Assembly: GCA_046074525.1 (NCBI GenBank)
Contig: JBJTOK010000043.1
Location: 62,001-126,000, forward strand
DNA: 64,000 nt
Source of the DNA: JAHEZL01 sp046074525
Lineage (GTDB): Bacteria > Bacteroidota > Bacteroidia > Flavobacteriales_C > GCA-002722245
Reading direction: 5' to 3'
Positions within the stretch are counted from its first letter, which is position 1. Every line of letters begins with the position of its first letter. Positions 26,635 through 35,373 of the stretch are shown here, piece after piece. Below the pieces are notes generated by a model, which ran no database searches, had not been told where the DNA came from, and was given only the letters and a program-made list of their open reading frames with translations. The position numbers were made by a program, and so were the translations under genes.

Positions 26635-27768
26635 ATGCAATTCAAAAAAGTCATAGGAAACAGCGGCCTCAAACAAAGGCTGATCGGACAGGTGAAGGAA
26701 AACCGCATCAGTCATGCACAGCTTTTTGAGGAACGCGAAGGCGGTGGAGCGCTCGCGCTCGCGCTGGCCTATGCCCAATACATGAACTGTCTTCAAAAAG
26801 CTGATGATAGCTGCGGCACCTGCTCTTCCTGCTTAAAATTTGAAAAGCTGCAGCATCCCGATCTGCACTTTATTTTTCCTACAGCAACAACAAAAGAAGT
26901 AACAAAAAATGCCAGTAGCTCACAATTCTTTCAGCAGTTTACCGATTTGCTGAAAAGCAATCCTTATATGGGTTTGAACACCTGGGTGGAAGCGTTGGGC
27001 ATTGATAATAAGCAAGTGATCATCAACACGCGCGACAGCCAGGAAATCATTCAAAAACTGAGTCTGAAATCCTACGAAGCCTTCCGCAAAATAATCATCA
27101 TCTGGCTGCCCGAAAAGATGAATATTGAAAGCTCCAACAAGCTTTTGAAAACGCTGGAAGAGCCTGACGCCAATACTGTTCTGCTTCTGATTACACAGGA
27201 CATCGACGCAATTTTACCTACCATTCTTTCAAGAGTACAATTGATAAAAGTAGGGAGAGCCAGCGACAACGAAATAAGCGCGGGACTCACTGAGCATTTT
27301 CATTTCAACAGTGAAGCAGCCAAAACAGCAAGCCTGCTTTGCGAAGGCAATATTAACCGCGCGCTGGAGCTGGCCAATGGCAATGAAGATGAAGATTTTT
27401 ACATTACCAATTTCCAGAACTGGATGCGCTACTGCTATACCGCCAATGTGATTGATATTTCCAATTGGGTGGATGCCGTCGCCACCATCGGCCGTGAGCG
27501 ACAAAAAAACATTGCTGAGTACGGACTGCGTTTTTTCCGCGAATGTCTCGTGCGGAATTACGGTGACAACCTCAATACCCTGCATGAAAAAGAAGCTCCT
27601 TTCCTCGAAAAATTTGCACCTTTCATCCATGGCGGCAACATCATCCTGCTTACCGAAGCCTTCGAGGATCTCCATAATCAAATTACACGCAACGCCAATC
27701 CGAAGATTACTTTCATGAATTTATCGCTGAATGTAAGTAAAATGTTGAGATTGAAAGCGGAGTTTTAA
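26635..27768 (+). CDS. holB: DNA polymerase III delta' subunit (clamp loader)
   Basis: 377 residues. N-terminal AAA+ fold with the delta'-type start FKKVIGNSGLKQRLIGQVKENRISHAQLF, in which the Walker A loop is degenerate (EEREGGGALALALAYA) as expected of the non-ATPase delta' subunit. A zinc module CGTCSSCLKF, the segment KIIIIWLPEKMNIESSNKLLKTLEEP and the SRVQLI sensor region follow. It is part of the clamp loader that places the sliding clamp on DNA. The 3' end converges on the response regulator gene with a 19-bp gap. Confidence 0.92.
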   Translation: MQFKKVIGNSGLKQRLIGQVKENRISHAQLFEEREGGGALALALAYAQYMNCLQKADDSCGTCSSCLKFEKLQHPDLHFIFPTATTKEVTKNASSSQFFQQFTDLLKSNPYMGLNTWVEALGIDNKQVIINTRDSQEIIQKLSLKSYEAFRKIIIIWLPEKMNIESSNKLLKTLEEPDANTVLLLITQDIDAILPTILSRVQLIKVGRASDNEISAGLTEHFHFNSEAAKTASLLCEGNINRALELANGNEDEDFYITNFQNWMRYCYTANVIDISNWVDAVATIGRERQKNIAEYGLRFFRECLVRNYGDNLNTLHEKEAPFLEKFAPFIHGGNIILLTEAFEDLHNQITRNANPKITFMNLSLNVSKMLRLKAEF

Positions 27769-27787
27769 GTAAAGGGCGATAGGTCCT

Positions 27788-28486
27788 TTACTTCTCCGTC
27801 AATTTAAACCCCGTCCCGTGAATATTGATGATCTCCACTTTCGGATCGTCCTTCAGATACTTTCGGAGTTTTGTAATGAATACATCCATGCTTCTTCCTT
27901 TGAAATAATCATTATCGCCCCAAATGATTTTGAGCGCCATATCGCGGGAAACCAGCTGATTTTTATTGAGGCATAAGAGCTTTAAAATCTCTGCTTCCTT
28001 TTTGGTAAGCGTTTGTTCGGCCCCATTAAGAGTGAGCGTTTGATTGAGGAAATTAAAAACAAAATCGCCGATCTGGAAATTGTCCTTTTGCACATCCTTT
28101 GCCTCTGAAGTCTTTGTTCGCTTCAACACCGCCTTGATGCGATAACTCAGTTCATTCACGCTGAAAGGCTTGGTGATATAATCATCCGCTCCCGATTGAA
28201 AACCCTTGATTTTATCTTCATCGAGTGAACGCGCAGTTAAGAAAATAATAGGGACTTCCTGATTGGTAGTGCGAATATCCTGAGCCAATGAAAATCCATC
28301 TTTTAAAGGCAGCATCACATCCAACAGGCAAATATCATAACTCTGGCCGTGAAACAAGCGCAAACCGGCATCTCCATCCTTTGCCAAATCAACAAGATAG
28401 CCTTCATCCTCAAGATTATCCTTTATGACAAAACCTAAATTCTCGTCATCTTCCACCAATAAAATATTGCCGATTACTTCTTTCAT
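27788..28486 (-). CDS. OmpR-family response regulator
   Basis: 232 residues. Receiver domain (1-~120) with acidic pocket VEDDE, phospho-acceptor Asp in CLLDVMLPLKDGF, and the switch residues in IIFLTARS and YITKPFS. A winged-helix DNA-binding domain follows (about 135-230: LTKKEAEILKLLCLNKNQLVSRD and GRSMDVFITKLRKYLKDD). Its ATG overlaps the stop of the kinase gene by 4 bp, so the two form a two-component pair. Sensory input and target genes are not evident. Confidence 0.94.
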   Translation of the reverse strand: MKEVIGNILLVEDDENLGFVIKDNLEDEGYLVDLAKDGDAGLRLFHGQSYDICLLDVMLPLKDGFSLAQDIRTTNQEVPIIFLTARSLDEDKIKGFQSGADDYITKPFSVNELSYRIKAVLKRTKTSEAKDVQKDNFQIGDFVFNFLNQTLTLNGAEQTLTKKEAEILKLLCLNKNQLVSRDMALKIIWGDNDYFKGRSMDVFITKLRKYLKDDPKVEIINIHGTGFKLTEK

Positions 28487-29739
28487 TCAATAGGTATTTT
28501 AATCTGAAAAGTACTGCCTTCGTTGAGTTTGCTTTCCACCGATATCCCTCCGCGATGTGCTTCCACAATGAGTTTAACATAATTGAGTCCGATCCCAAAG
28601 CCCTTTGTTGTATGGATATTCCCGGTAGGAATACGGTAAAACTTGGTGAAAATATTCTTGAGTTCTTCCCGACTCATGCCAATGCCATTATCGCGGATGG
28701 AAATGAAAATGAAATTTTTATCGGAATGCGTTTCAATACTGATCTCAGGGGCTTTCTTGCAGTATTTTATAGCGTTATCAATGAGATTGGAAATCACGTT
28801 GGTCATGTGCGCTACATCAAATTTACGCTCCACATCACTCGCTTTCAGGTCAAGGGAAATTTTACCATTCAGCTGTTTGATAGGTAATTCAAAACGATTG
28901 ACAGCCTGCTGGATAATGTTGTGGATACTGGCATTTTCCTTATTCAGCTCAAAATCCTTTTTCTCAAAGAAAGCCATCTGCAGCACCTTTTCCACCAATT
29001 CCTTCAAACGCAGATTTTCATCATAAATGATCTTGGCGTAACGCGATAACCTATCGGGATTTTGTGCAATGCCAGGTGTCATCAAAACCTCACTCGACAA
29101 GGAAATCGTGGATATGGGCGTTTTAAGCTCATGCGTCATATTGTTAATGAAATCGGTTTTGATTTCATCCAGTTTTTTCTGGCGGATAATTAAATAAATA
29201 GCAAAGGAGAAAAAGATCAGCACCATAATAGGCACGATGGACGCGATAAGCCAGATGTTCAGCTGATTGATAGTTTCCGACCGGTTAGGAAAAACCACTC
29301 CGAAGTTGTGGCTGTCGATATCCCATTTTATTGCCGACTCTGCAGAAGGAATAATTTGTATGCTGTCACTTTCCGTAGTGTACACCACCGAATCCGTGTA
29401 GCAATCATAAATGGCGACATAATATTCATCGCTGATGCGGTAACGCGAAAACTCCCTTTTCAGCAATGCGTTGAGAATTTTCGGCTGAACAACATCATTG
29501 ATTTTCACCACAAATTTATTGTACTCCACCTGCTCGATAGGATGGATCTTTGAAATAGAAAATTTGTTGATGAGCTCCAATCGGTTCCCCACATTTGTCA
29601 GCGCAATTTCCACCTTTTGGTTGAACTGGTTGTTTTCCAGTCGCTGCAGCTCCTTTGCCCAGAAATACTGGGTAATAAAGAGCACCAGCATGGAGAGCGC
29701 TGCCGTGATGATGAGTATTTGAATGAGACGCTGTTTCAT
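28483..29739 (-). CDS. Sensor histidine kinase
   Basis: 418 residues. Two membrane helices (about 7-25 and 155-185) enclose a ~130-residue periplasmic sensor domain with no recognised fold. A cytoplasmic HisKA/HATPase_c core follows: H-box MTHELKTPISTISLS, N-box NLIDNAIKYCKKAPEI, G1 DNGIGM and G2 KGFGIGLNYV. There is no HAMP domain between the second helix and the H-box. The kinase should phosphorylate the overlapping response regulator. It starts 3 bp after the lipoprotein gene at 29743, which may be an accessory sensor protein (inference from position only). Confidence 0.93.
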   Translation of the reverse strand: MKQRLIQILIITAALSMLVLFITQYFWAKELQRLENNQFNQKVEIALTNVGNRLELINKFSISKIHPIEQVEYNKFVVKINDVVQPKILNALLKREFSRYRISDEYYVAIYDCYTDSVVYTTESDSIQIIPSAESAIKWDIDSHNFGVVFPNRSETINQLNIWLIASIVPIMVLIFFSFAIYLIIRQKKLDEIKTDFINNMTHELKTPISTISLSSEVLMTPGIAQNPDRLSRYAKIIYDENLRLKELVEKVLQMAFFEKKDFELNKENASIHNIIQQAVNRFELPIKQLNGKISLDLKASDVERKFDVAHMTNVISNLIDNAIKYCKKAPEISIETHSDKNFIFISIRDNGIGMSREELKNIFTKFYRIPTGNIHTTKGFGIGLNYVKLIVEAHRGGISVESKLNEGSTFQIKIPIE

Positions 29740-29742
29740 TTA

Positions 29743-30294
29743 CTATTGAAAAGTAACTTTCACTTTATAATCTATGCCATCAATAAATTTAATATTCTGG
29801 CTACCGCTGATTTCAAAACCTTTTTTGGAATAAACCAACTCTTTATATTGAGTAAATAACTCATGATTTTTCTGAACTATTATTTCAATGCTTGTTGGCA
29901 TGTCTTTCAGTGACCATATTTTAATTTTTTGTATTCTTTCTTCGGGATTATTTGCAGAAAAAATATCACAAATATATAGGTCGCATGGGGACGTGGTATC
30001 TTTAGCACAAACAACATCTGAAGTTACTACTCCTGTGTAATTTATCAATTGATTACTATCCAAATCATTCATTAAGAAAACATTCAATTCTTTGGTCCAA
30101 TCAATATCATTTGTATGCAGAGTATCCGATTGTCCGTTAACAAAAGATATTTTTGTCACCATTGGTTTTTCCTTGTTAAGCCTTTCAATTTCACTTTTCC
30201 AGAAATCCCCTAATAAAGTCTTTTTCTCCTTCCTTTCTTCCGCACAGGAAAAGAGAAAAAACGCAACAACAACAAAAGAAAAAAACCTCATCAT
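29743..30294 (-). CDS. Hypothetical lipoprotein upstream of a two-component system
   Basis: 183 residues with a lipoprotein signal (FFSFVVVAFFLFS then Cys17). The mature protein is rich in charged residues and beta-prone segments (for example NELFTQYKELVYSKKG-like stretches near the end) and has no motif I can name. Its start overlaps the ALDH stop by 4 bp and it ends 3 bp before the histidine kinase ATG, so the order ALDH-lipoprotein-kinase-regulator looks like one transcript. It is A+T-richer than its neighbours. A sensory role next to the kinase is possible but unproven. Confidence 0.65.
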   Translation of the reverse strand: MMRFFSFVVVAFFLFSCAEERKEKKTLLGDFWKSEIERLNKEKPMVTKISFVNGQSDTLHTNDIDWTKELNVFLMNDLDSNQLINYTGVVTSDVVCAKDTTSPCDLYICDIFSANNPEERIQKIKIWSLKDMPTSIEIIVQKNHELFTQYKELVYSKKGFEISGSQNIKFIDGIDYKVKVTFQ

Positions 30295-31829
30295 ACGGTA
30301 AACTGGATGCCTTGTGCGAGCGGTAATTGCCTGCTGTAATTAATAGTATTGGTTTGTCGGCGCATATACACTTTCCATGCATCAGATCCCGATTCGCGAC
30401 CGCCGCCGGTTTCTTTTTCACCACCAAAAGCACCACCGATCTCCGCTCCCGAAGTCCCAATATTCACGTTGGCAATGCCGCAATCCGATCCCTCGTGCGA
30501 AAGAAACTGTTCCGCTTCGCGAAGGTTAGTCGTCATAATGGAAGACGAGAGGCCTTGTGGCACCGCGTTTTGCAGCTCAATGGCTTCCTCAATGGTTTTG
30601 TATTTCATGATATACAAAATCGGCGCGAAGGTTTCGTGCTGCACCATGGCCGAATGGTTTTTCGCTTCGTAGATAGCAGGTTTCACATAGCAACCCGATT
30701 CGTAACCTTTGCCTTTGAGTACACCGCCAGGAACAACAATTTTTCCGCCTTGTCGGACAATTTGCTCCAAAGCTGCTTCATAGGTTTTTACAGCGTCTTT
30801 ATCAATCAAAGGCCCAACGTGATTTTTCTTGTCGAGAGGATTTCCGATTTTGATTTGACCATAAGCCTTCATCAGTTTCATCTTCACATCGTCGTACACC
30901 GACTCATGAATAATCAATCTGCGGGTAGAAGTACAACGCTGTCCGGCGGTTCCAACTGCACCAAATACAGCGCCAAGTGTAACAATATTCAAATCAGCAG
31001 AAGGCGTTATAATGATTGCATTGTTTCCACCCAACTCCAGTAATGATCTTCCCAAACGGGCGCCCACCGCCTGACCAACTTTCTTGCCCATGCGTGTTGA
31101 TCCAGTGGCCGAAACCAAAGGAATGCGTGTATCTTCAGAGATCAGCTCACCAATGGTATAATCGCCATTAACCAGACAGGAAACTCCTTCCGGAACAGCA
31201 TTTTTCTTGAATACTGCAGCTACTATCTGCTGACACGCAACGGAGCACAAAGGTGTTTTTTCTGACGGCTTCCACACACAGGTATCACCGCAAATCCAGG
31301 CCAGGAAAGCGTTCCACGACCATACCGCTACCGGGAAATTAAACGCCGAAATAATGCCCACCACACCCAGCGGATGGTATTGTTCGTACATACGGTGCTT
31401 GAAACGTTCGGAGTGCATGGTGAGTCCGTGCAGCTGTCGCGATAAACCCACAACAAAATCAGCAATATCAATCATCTCCTGAACTTCGCCTAATCCTTCT
31501 TCCAGGGATTTTCCCATTTCGTACGACACCAGTTCGCCCAACGCCTGCTTGTGTTCACGCAACGCTTCACCAATCTGACGCACTATTTCACCGCGCTTTG
31601 GCGCAGGCACCATGCGCCAGCTTTTAAAGGCCTCTTCGGCACTTTCTATCACTTTTTCATAATCCTTCTTACTGGCTACCGAAACCTTGCCTATCAGCTT
31701 GCCATCCACAGGGGAAAAGGAAGAAATACTTTTTTCAGATTTGAACCAGGTCTGTCCGGTAGAAACCCCGGAATTTACAGCTTTGATGTTCAGCTTTTTA
31801 AATACCGCATCTAATTTGAATACCGACAT
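30291..31829 (-). CDS. Aldehyde dehydrogenase, ALDH7-like (alpha-aminoadipic semialdehyde dehydrogenase)
   Basis: 512 residues. The catalytic Cys is in GTAGQRCTSTRRL and the general-base Glu in RSLLELGGNNAIII; the NAD-binding loop VSATGSTRMGKKVG is present. The C-terminal signature GGAFGGEKETGGGRESGSD and the overall length point to the ALDH7 group, whose members oxidise alpha-aminoadipic semialdehyde in lysine catabolism, and sometimes betaine aldehyde. The lysine-catabolism call is by family only; no other lysine degradation gene is in the window. It lies 71 bp after the exported-protein gene and overlaps the downstream lipoprotein by 4 bp. Confidence 0.88.
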   Translation of the reverse strand: MSVFKLDAVFKKLNIKAVNSGVSTGQTWFKSEKSISSFSPVDGKLIGKVSVASKKDYEKVIESAEEAFKSWRMVPAPKRGEIVRQIGEALREHKQALGELVSYEMGKSLEEGLGEVQEMIDIADFVVGLSRQLHGLTMHSERFKHRMYEQYHPLGVVGIISAFNFPVAVWSWNAFLAWICGDTCVWKPSEKTPLCSVACQQIVAAVFKKNAVPEGVSCLVNGDYTIGELISEDTRIPLVSATGSTRMGKKVGQAVGARLGRSLLELGGNNAIIITPSADLNIVTLGAVFGAVGTAGQRCTSTRRLIIHESVYDDVKMKLMKAYGQIKIGNPLDKKNHVGPLIDKDAVKTYEAALEQIVRQGGKIVVPGGVLKGKGYESGCYVKPAIYEAKNHSAMVQHETFAPILYIMKYKTIEEAIELQNAVPQGLSSSIMTTNLREAEQFLSHEGSDCGIANVNIGTSGAEIGGAFGGEKETGGGRESGSDAWKVYMRRQTNTINYSRQLPLAQGIQFTV

Positions 31830-31900
31830 AAGGAAGAGTTTGCTACGAATATAACGAACTTAAAGATGATTTTCTGCCACGGCTGAAAGCCCTGACCATA

Positions 31901-32764
31901 CTATTTGCCCAACACCCCACCCGTCTTGCTTTCCACGGGAGCTGCGGCATTCACTTTAGGAACCTTTGGCTGCGGGAGCTTAGCCGCCAGCTGCTTGGCA
32001 ATTACAGGGAAATAATTTTTAACAATATTGCCCACGTTATTTTCAGTGGAAGGAAAGGTCGTCGACACTACGCCCATAGAAATAATCTGCCCCTTGAAAT
32101 TATAAATGGTGTAATGGAATTTCAAAATGCGCATGTAGTTGTTTTCAGCCACTTTATAAGGATCCGATAAATCATTCTCAATATCCATTTCATTGATGAA
32201 CACAAATAGGTCGGTGCCGTATTTTTTACTCAGGTAAGGAAGTAATTTTTTGTCTTTGATCACTGTGTTCATGAAGCGCGGCGTATTGTCGTAATGCGAT
32301 ACGATTTGTCCTTTTTCAATACCCGTTTTCTCCGAGCTTTGCTTCTTCTCTTTCAGGTCGAGCTTTTTGAGAATTGGCAACCCCTTCTTATTTTCTTCCT
32401 TAGGCTCCTCAGGCACAGCATCGTAAGTGCGACTGATAGACCCGTAAACGCGGTGCAGGTCCCTGAGAGAATCTTCCACCAGATGAATAAGGGAAGTCGT
32501 GCTATAGAGATTTAAAAATTCGGTTTGAAGTGAAGAAGCTGTGCTGTAGCGGAAAGTACGAATGATTTGAGAAGTATTCATTCTCGATTCGGTGGCCAGC
32601 AGATTCTGGATCTGGCAAAGGTACATCTGTTCCTCAAAAGGAATGATCATTACTTTCTTGTAGCGGTAAGATGTATCGAGCTTAACGAGAGTATCCTGTC
32701 CCATCAGTGATTGCAGGGCACAAAGCAAAACAGAAAGCAGGATGACGATACGCGATTTCAGCAT
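31901..32764 (-). CDS. Exported protein of unknown function
   Basis: 287 residues with a signal peptide (about 1-22, LSVLLCALQSLMGQ). Early YKKVMIIPFEEQMYLC and later DLFVFINEMDIENDLSDPY and ILKFHYTIYNFKGQIISMGVVS suggest an alpha/beta domain of the kind that begins with a hydrophobic strand followed by an acidic loop, in some ways like CsgG/GNA-type periplasmic domains, but no family is recognised. A Lys/Glu-rich middle (about 118-150) looks disordered. It lies 87 bp from rseP on the same strand. No function is proposed. Confidence 0.65.
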   Translation of the reverse strand: MLKSRIVILLSVLLCALQSLMGQDTLVKLDTSYRYKKVMIIPFEEQMYLCQIQNLLATESRMNTSQIIRTFRYSTASSLQTEFLNLYSTTSLIHLVEDSLRDLHRVYGSISRTYDAVPEEPKEENKKGLPILKKLDLKEKKQSSEKTGIEKGQIVSHYDNTPRFMNTVIKDKKLLPYLSKKYGTDLFVFINEMDIENDLSDPYKVAENNYMRILKFHYTIYNFKGQIISMGVVSTTFPSTENNVGNIVKNYFPVIAKQLAAKLPQPKVPKVNAAAPVESKTGGVLGK

Positions 32765-32851
32765 GTAACAAGTATAGTTATTAAAGCCGCCTAAAGAAAA
32801 AGCTGCGATAAAATATTACTAACAGGAAAATGTTTACGAATCGCTACCGCG

Positions 32852-34192
32852 TCAGAATAAATTCCACACAAAGTTCCGGAAGTCGTTGAAAAACGCAAAG
32901 GCCATCAATCCGAGCAGTAAAATCATCCCTGTCATTTGCGCATATTCCATGAACTTATCCCCCGGTTTTTTCCTGAAGATAATTTCATACAACAGGAACA
33001 TTACGTGACCTCCATCCAAAGCCGGAATCGGGAGTATATTCATGAAGGCCAGGATTACCGATAATAAGGCCGTTAAATTCCAGAAAGCTTCCCAGTAATG
33101 CTCACCATATGATGAAGGGAACAAGCGACCCATCGATACTGGTCCGCCTACCTTATTCGCGCCTTCAGGTGTAAATACGAGCTTGAATTGTTTTACATAG
33201 CCCACCAGCTTTTCGGAAGCCAGATTAATCCCACCAGGAATCGCTTCCAAAAAGGAATATTCGCGATGAACCGTTGTAAAAAATTTTGTTTCATTGGCCG
33301 CCTGCACTCCTATTAAACCTTCGGATGACACTGCACAGGAAACAATTGAGGTATCCTTGCCCCTGAGGACAGTGAACTGCACTGTTTTTCCTGAATGCTT
33401 CTTCACCTCATTTTTGAAATCCTGGTAAAAAGGCGTTGGTTTTCCATTAAGTGCTATCACCTGATCCTGCTCCTTCAAAGAAGATTTCATGGCTGTAAAG
33501 GCAGTGTCCTGTATAATGGAATCGATGAGGAAAGGAACCCTCACTTCAAACAGAGCTACTTCATCAGCCGCCAGCACCTCCTGGTCAACATCTTCGGGAA
33601 GAGTAAGGGTGATTTGTTTTCCATCTCTTTCAACGGTGACTTTTCTTTTGGCATTGAGCATGATTTCGTGACTGATATCCTGCACTTCGTAAGGTCGCAC
33701 TCCATCCACATTCACCACTTTATCACCCGAACGGAAGCCATACTTTTTCATCACAGTATTTGGCTCAAGATTATAAGTAACATTGTCAAGAGGCAACTCT
33801 TCCTTGCCCCACACAAACAAAATCATGATGTAGATAAACCACGCCAGCAAAGCATTCACCGTAACACCGCCCACCATAATGATGAGTCGCTGCCATGCCG
33901 GTTTCGAGCGAAATTCATAAGCTTTGGGTTCTTCCTTCATGGCTTCCTTGTCCATGGATTCGTCAATCATCCCCGAGATTTTTACATACCCTCCCAGCGG
34001 AATCCATCCTATCCCATATTCGGTATCTCCTTTCTTGAATTTGAAAAGGGAAAACCACGGATCAAAAAACAGGTAGAATTTCTCCACCCTAGTTTTAAAC
34101 AAACGGGCAGGAATGAAGTGTCCCAACTCGTGCAGAAGCACAAGAATCGACAAACTCATGATTAAACTTACTGCCTTTACAAATATTTCCAT
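32852..34192 (-). CDS. rseP: RseP-type site-2 membrane metalloprotease
   Basis: 446 residues. The zinc motif HELGH is in VLLHELGHFIPARLF (residues 20-34), and the second ligand-bearing motif ILPIPALDGGHVMFLL near the C-terminus supplies the Asp. Membrane helices flank both. Two PDZ-like regions lie between (about 135-305, with RSGDKVVNVDGVRP and LIGVQAANE). RseP-type enzymes cut anti-sigma factors and remnant signal peptides in the inner membrane. The gene begins 3 bp after dxr. Bacteroidota and other phyla often keep dxr and rseP adjacent. Confidence 0.94.
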   Translation of the reverse strand: MEIFVKAVSLIMSLSILVLLHELGHFIPARLFKTRVEKFYLFFDPWFSLFKFKKGDTEYGIGWIPLGGYVKISGMIDESMDKEAMKEEPKAYEFRSKPAWQRLIIMVGGVTVNALLAWFIYIMILFVWGKEELPLDNVTYNLEPNTVMKKYGFRSGDKVVNVDGVRPYEVQDISHEIMLNAKRKVTVERDGKQITLTLPEDVDQEVLAADEVALFEVRVPFLIDSIIQDTAFTAMKSSLKEQDQVIALNGKPTPFYQDFKNEVKKHSGKTVQFTVLRGKDTSIVSCAVSSEGLIGVQAANETKFFTTVHREYSFLEAIPGGINLASEKLVGYVKQFKLVFTPEGANKVGGPVSMGRLFPSSYGEHYWEAFWNLTALLSVILAFMNILPIPALDGGHVMFLLYEIIFRKKPGDKFMEYAQMTGMILLLGLMAFAFFNDFRNFVWNLF

Positions 34193-34195
34193 GGA

Positions 34196-35365
34196 TTAAA
34201 TACTAACTGTTTTTAAAATAATTTCTTTGGCCATTTCCCTGCTGATGCGGTCACTTTCCAGATAATCTTCCAACGACGGAGCGGCAATAAATTTTATGTC
34301 GCTCATACATTTTTCAATGATGTCGGGCATCTCCAGAAACTTCACTTTATTCTTCAGGAACGCATCCACTACAATTTCATTCGCTGCATTCAGCACGCAA
34401 GGGGCATTTCCGCCTCTTTTCATCGCCTCATAGGCCAAAGCAAGATTACGAAAAGTTTTTGTATCGGGCGCTTCAAAAGTGAGCGATGGATAATCCAAAA
34501 AGTTAAATCTTTTGAAAGAAGAAGTCAGTCGCTGCGGGAAGGCCATCGCATACTGGATAGGTAACTTCATATCAGGCAAACCCATTTGCGCTTTCATTGA
34601 CCCGTCTTCAAATTGTACGATGGAATGGATGATGGATTGCGGATGCACGATCACCGAAATTTGTTCGGCTTTGAGACCAAATAACCATTTCGCTTCAATC
34701 ACCTCCAGGCCTTTATTCATCATGGATGCAGAATCGATGGTGATTTTTGCCCCCATCTCCCAGTTGGGATGTTTGAGCGCTTGTTCTTTAGTGACATTCG
34801 CCAGCTTTTCTGCCGACCAGCCCCGGAAAGGTCCGCCGGAAGCTGTGAGATAAATCTTCTCTATCGGATTGCCGTATTCCCCGGCAAGACATTGGAAAAT
34901 CGCCGAATGTTCGGAGTCGACAGGAAAAATATGCACTTTGTTTTCCTGAGCAAGTTTAGTCACCAACTCTCCTGCAACCACCAGTGTTTCCTTGTTGGCC
35001 AGTGCAATATGTTTTCCTGCCTTTATAGCGGAGATCGTAGGCTTCAGGCCTGCAAAACCCACCACGGCAGTAAGCACCATGTCAACACTGTCCATTTCCA
35101 TGACCTGCGATAAAGAAGCTTCTCCCGCAAATACATGTATGTCTTCACTGGCTAATGCTTCTTTGACATAAGTGTACTTTGAATCATCAGCAATTACAAC
35201 GGTATTAGGCTTGAATTTTTTTGCTTGCGCAATCAGTACATCTGCATTACTATTCACCGTGAGTACTTCCACTTCAAAATGATCGGGATGCTCCTGAATC
35301 ACTTCCAGCGCCTGCGTTCCAATGGAACCTGATGAACCGAGTATGGCTATTTTTTTCTTTTGCAT
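34196..35365 (-). CDS. dxr: 1-deoxy-D-xylulose 5-phosphate reductoisomerase
   Basis: 389 residues. The NADPH-binding motif LGSSGSIGTQALEV is near the N-terminus; the active-site blocks ALANKETLVVAGELV, VDSEHSAIFQCL, LTASGGPFRG and ASMMNKGLEVIEAKWLFG, with PQSIIHSIVQFEDGS, follow in order. It makes 2-C-methyl-D-erythritol 4-phosphate, the committed step of the non-mevalonate isoprenoid route. It lies 8 bp after the GH3 gene and directly before rseP. Confidence 0.97.
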   Translation of the reverse strand: MQKKKIAILGSSGSIGTQALEVIQEHPDHFEVEVLTVNSNADVLIAQAKKFKPNTVVIADDSKYTYVKEALASEDIHVFAGEASLSQVMEMDSVDMVLTAVVGFAGLKPTISAIKAGKHIALANKETLVVAGELVTKLAQENKVHIFPVDSEHSAIFQCLAGEYGNPIEKIYLTASGGPFRGWSAEKLANVTKEQALKHPNWEMGAKITIDSASMMNKGLEVIEAKWLFGLKAEQISVIVHPQSIIHSIVQFEDGSMKAQMGLPDMKLPIQYAMAFPQRLTSSFKRFNFLDYPSLTFEAPDTKTFRNLALAYEAMKRGGNAPCVLNAANEIVVDAFLKNKVKFLEMPDIIEKCMSDIKFIAAPSLEDYLESDRISREMAKEIILKTVSI

Positions 35366-35373
35366 TTTTGAAG

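Noticed and set aside
26720..26770. The degenerate Walker A of holB might suggest a broken gene
   Set aside because: Delta' subunits do not bind ATP, so loss of the P-loop is normal.
30327..31043. A 238-codon open frame opposite the ALDH gene
   Set aside because: Shadow of the ALDH coding sequence; no motif and no promoter.
33395..34165. A 256-codon open frame on the plus strand opposite rseP
   Set aside because: It is entirely antisense to a well-conserved gene and its translation is Lys/His-rich without domain features.
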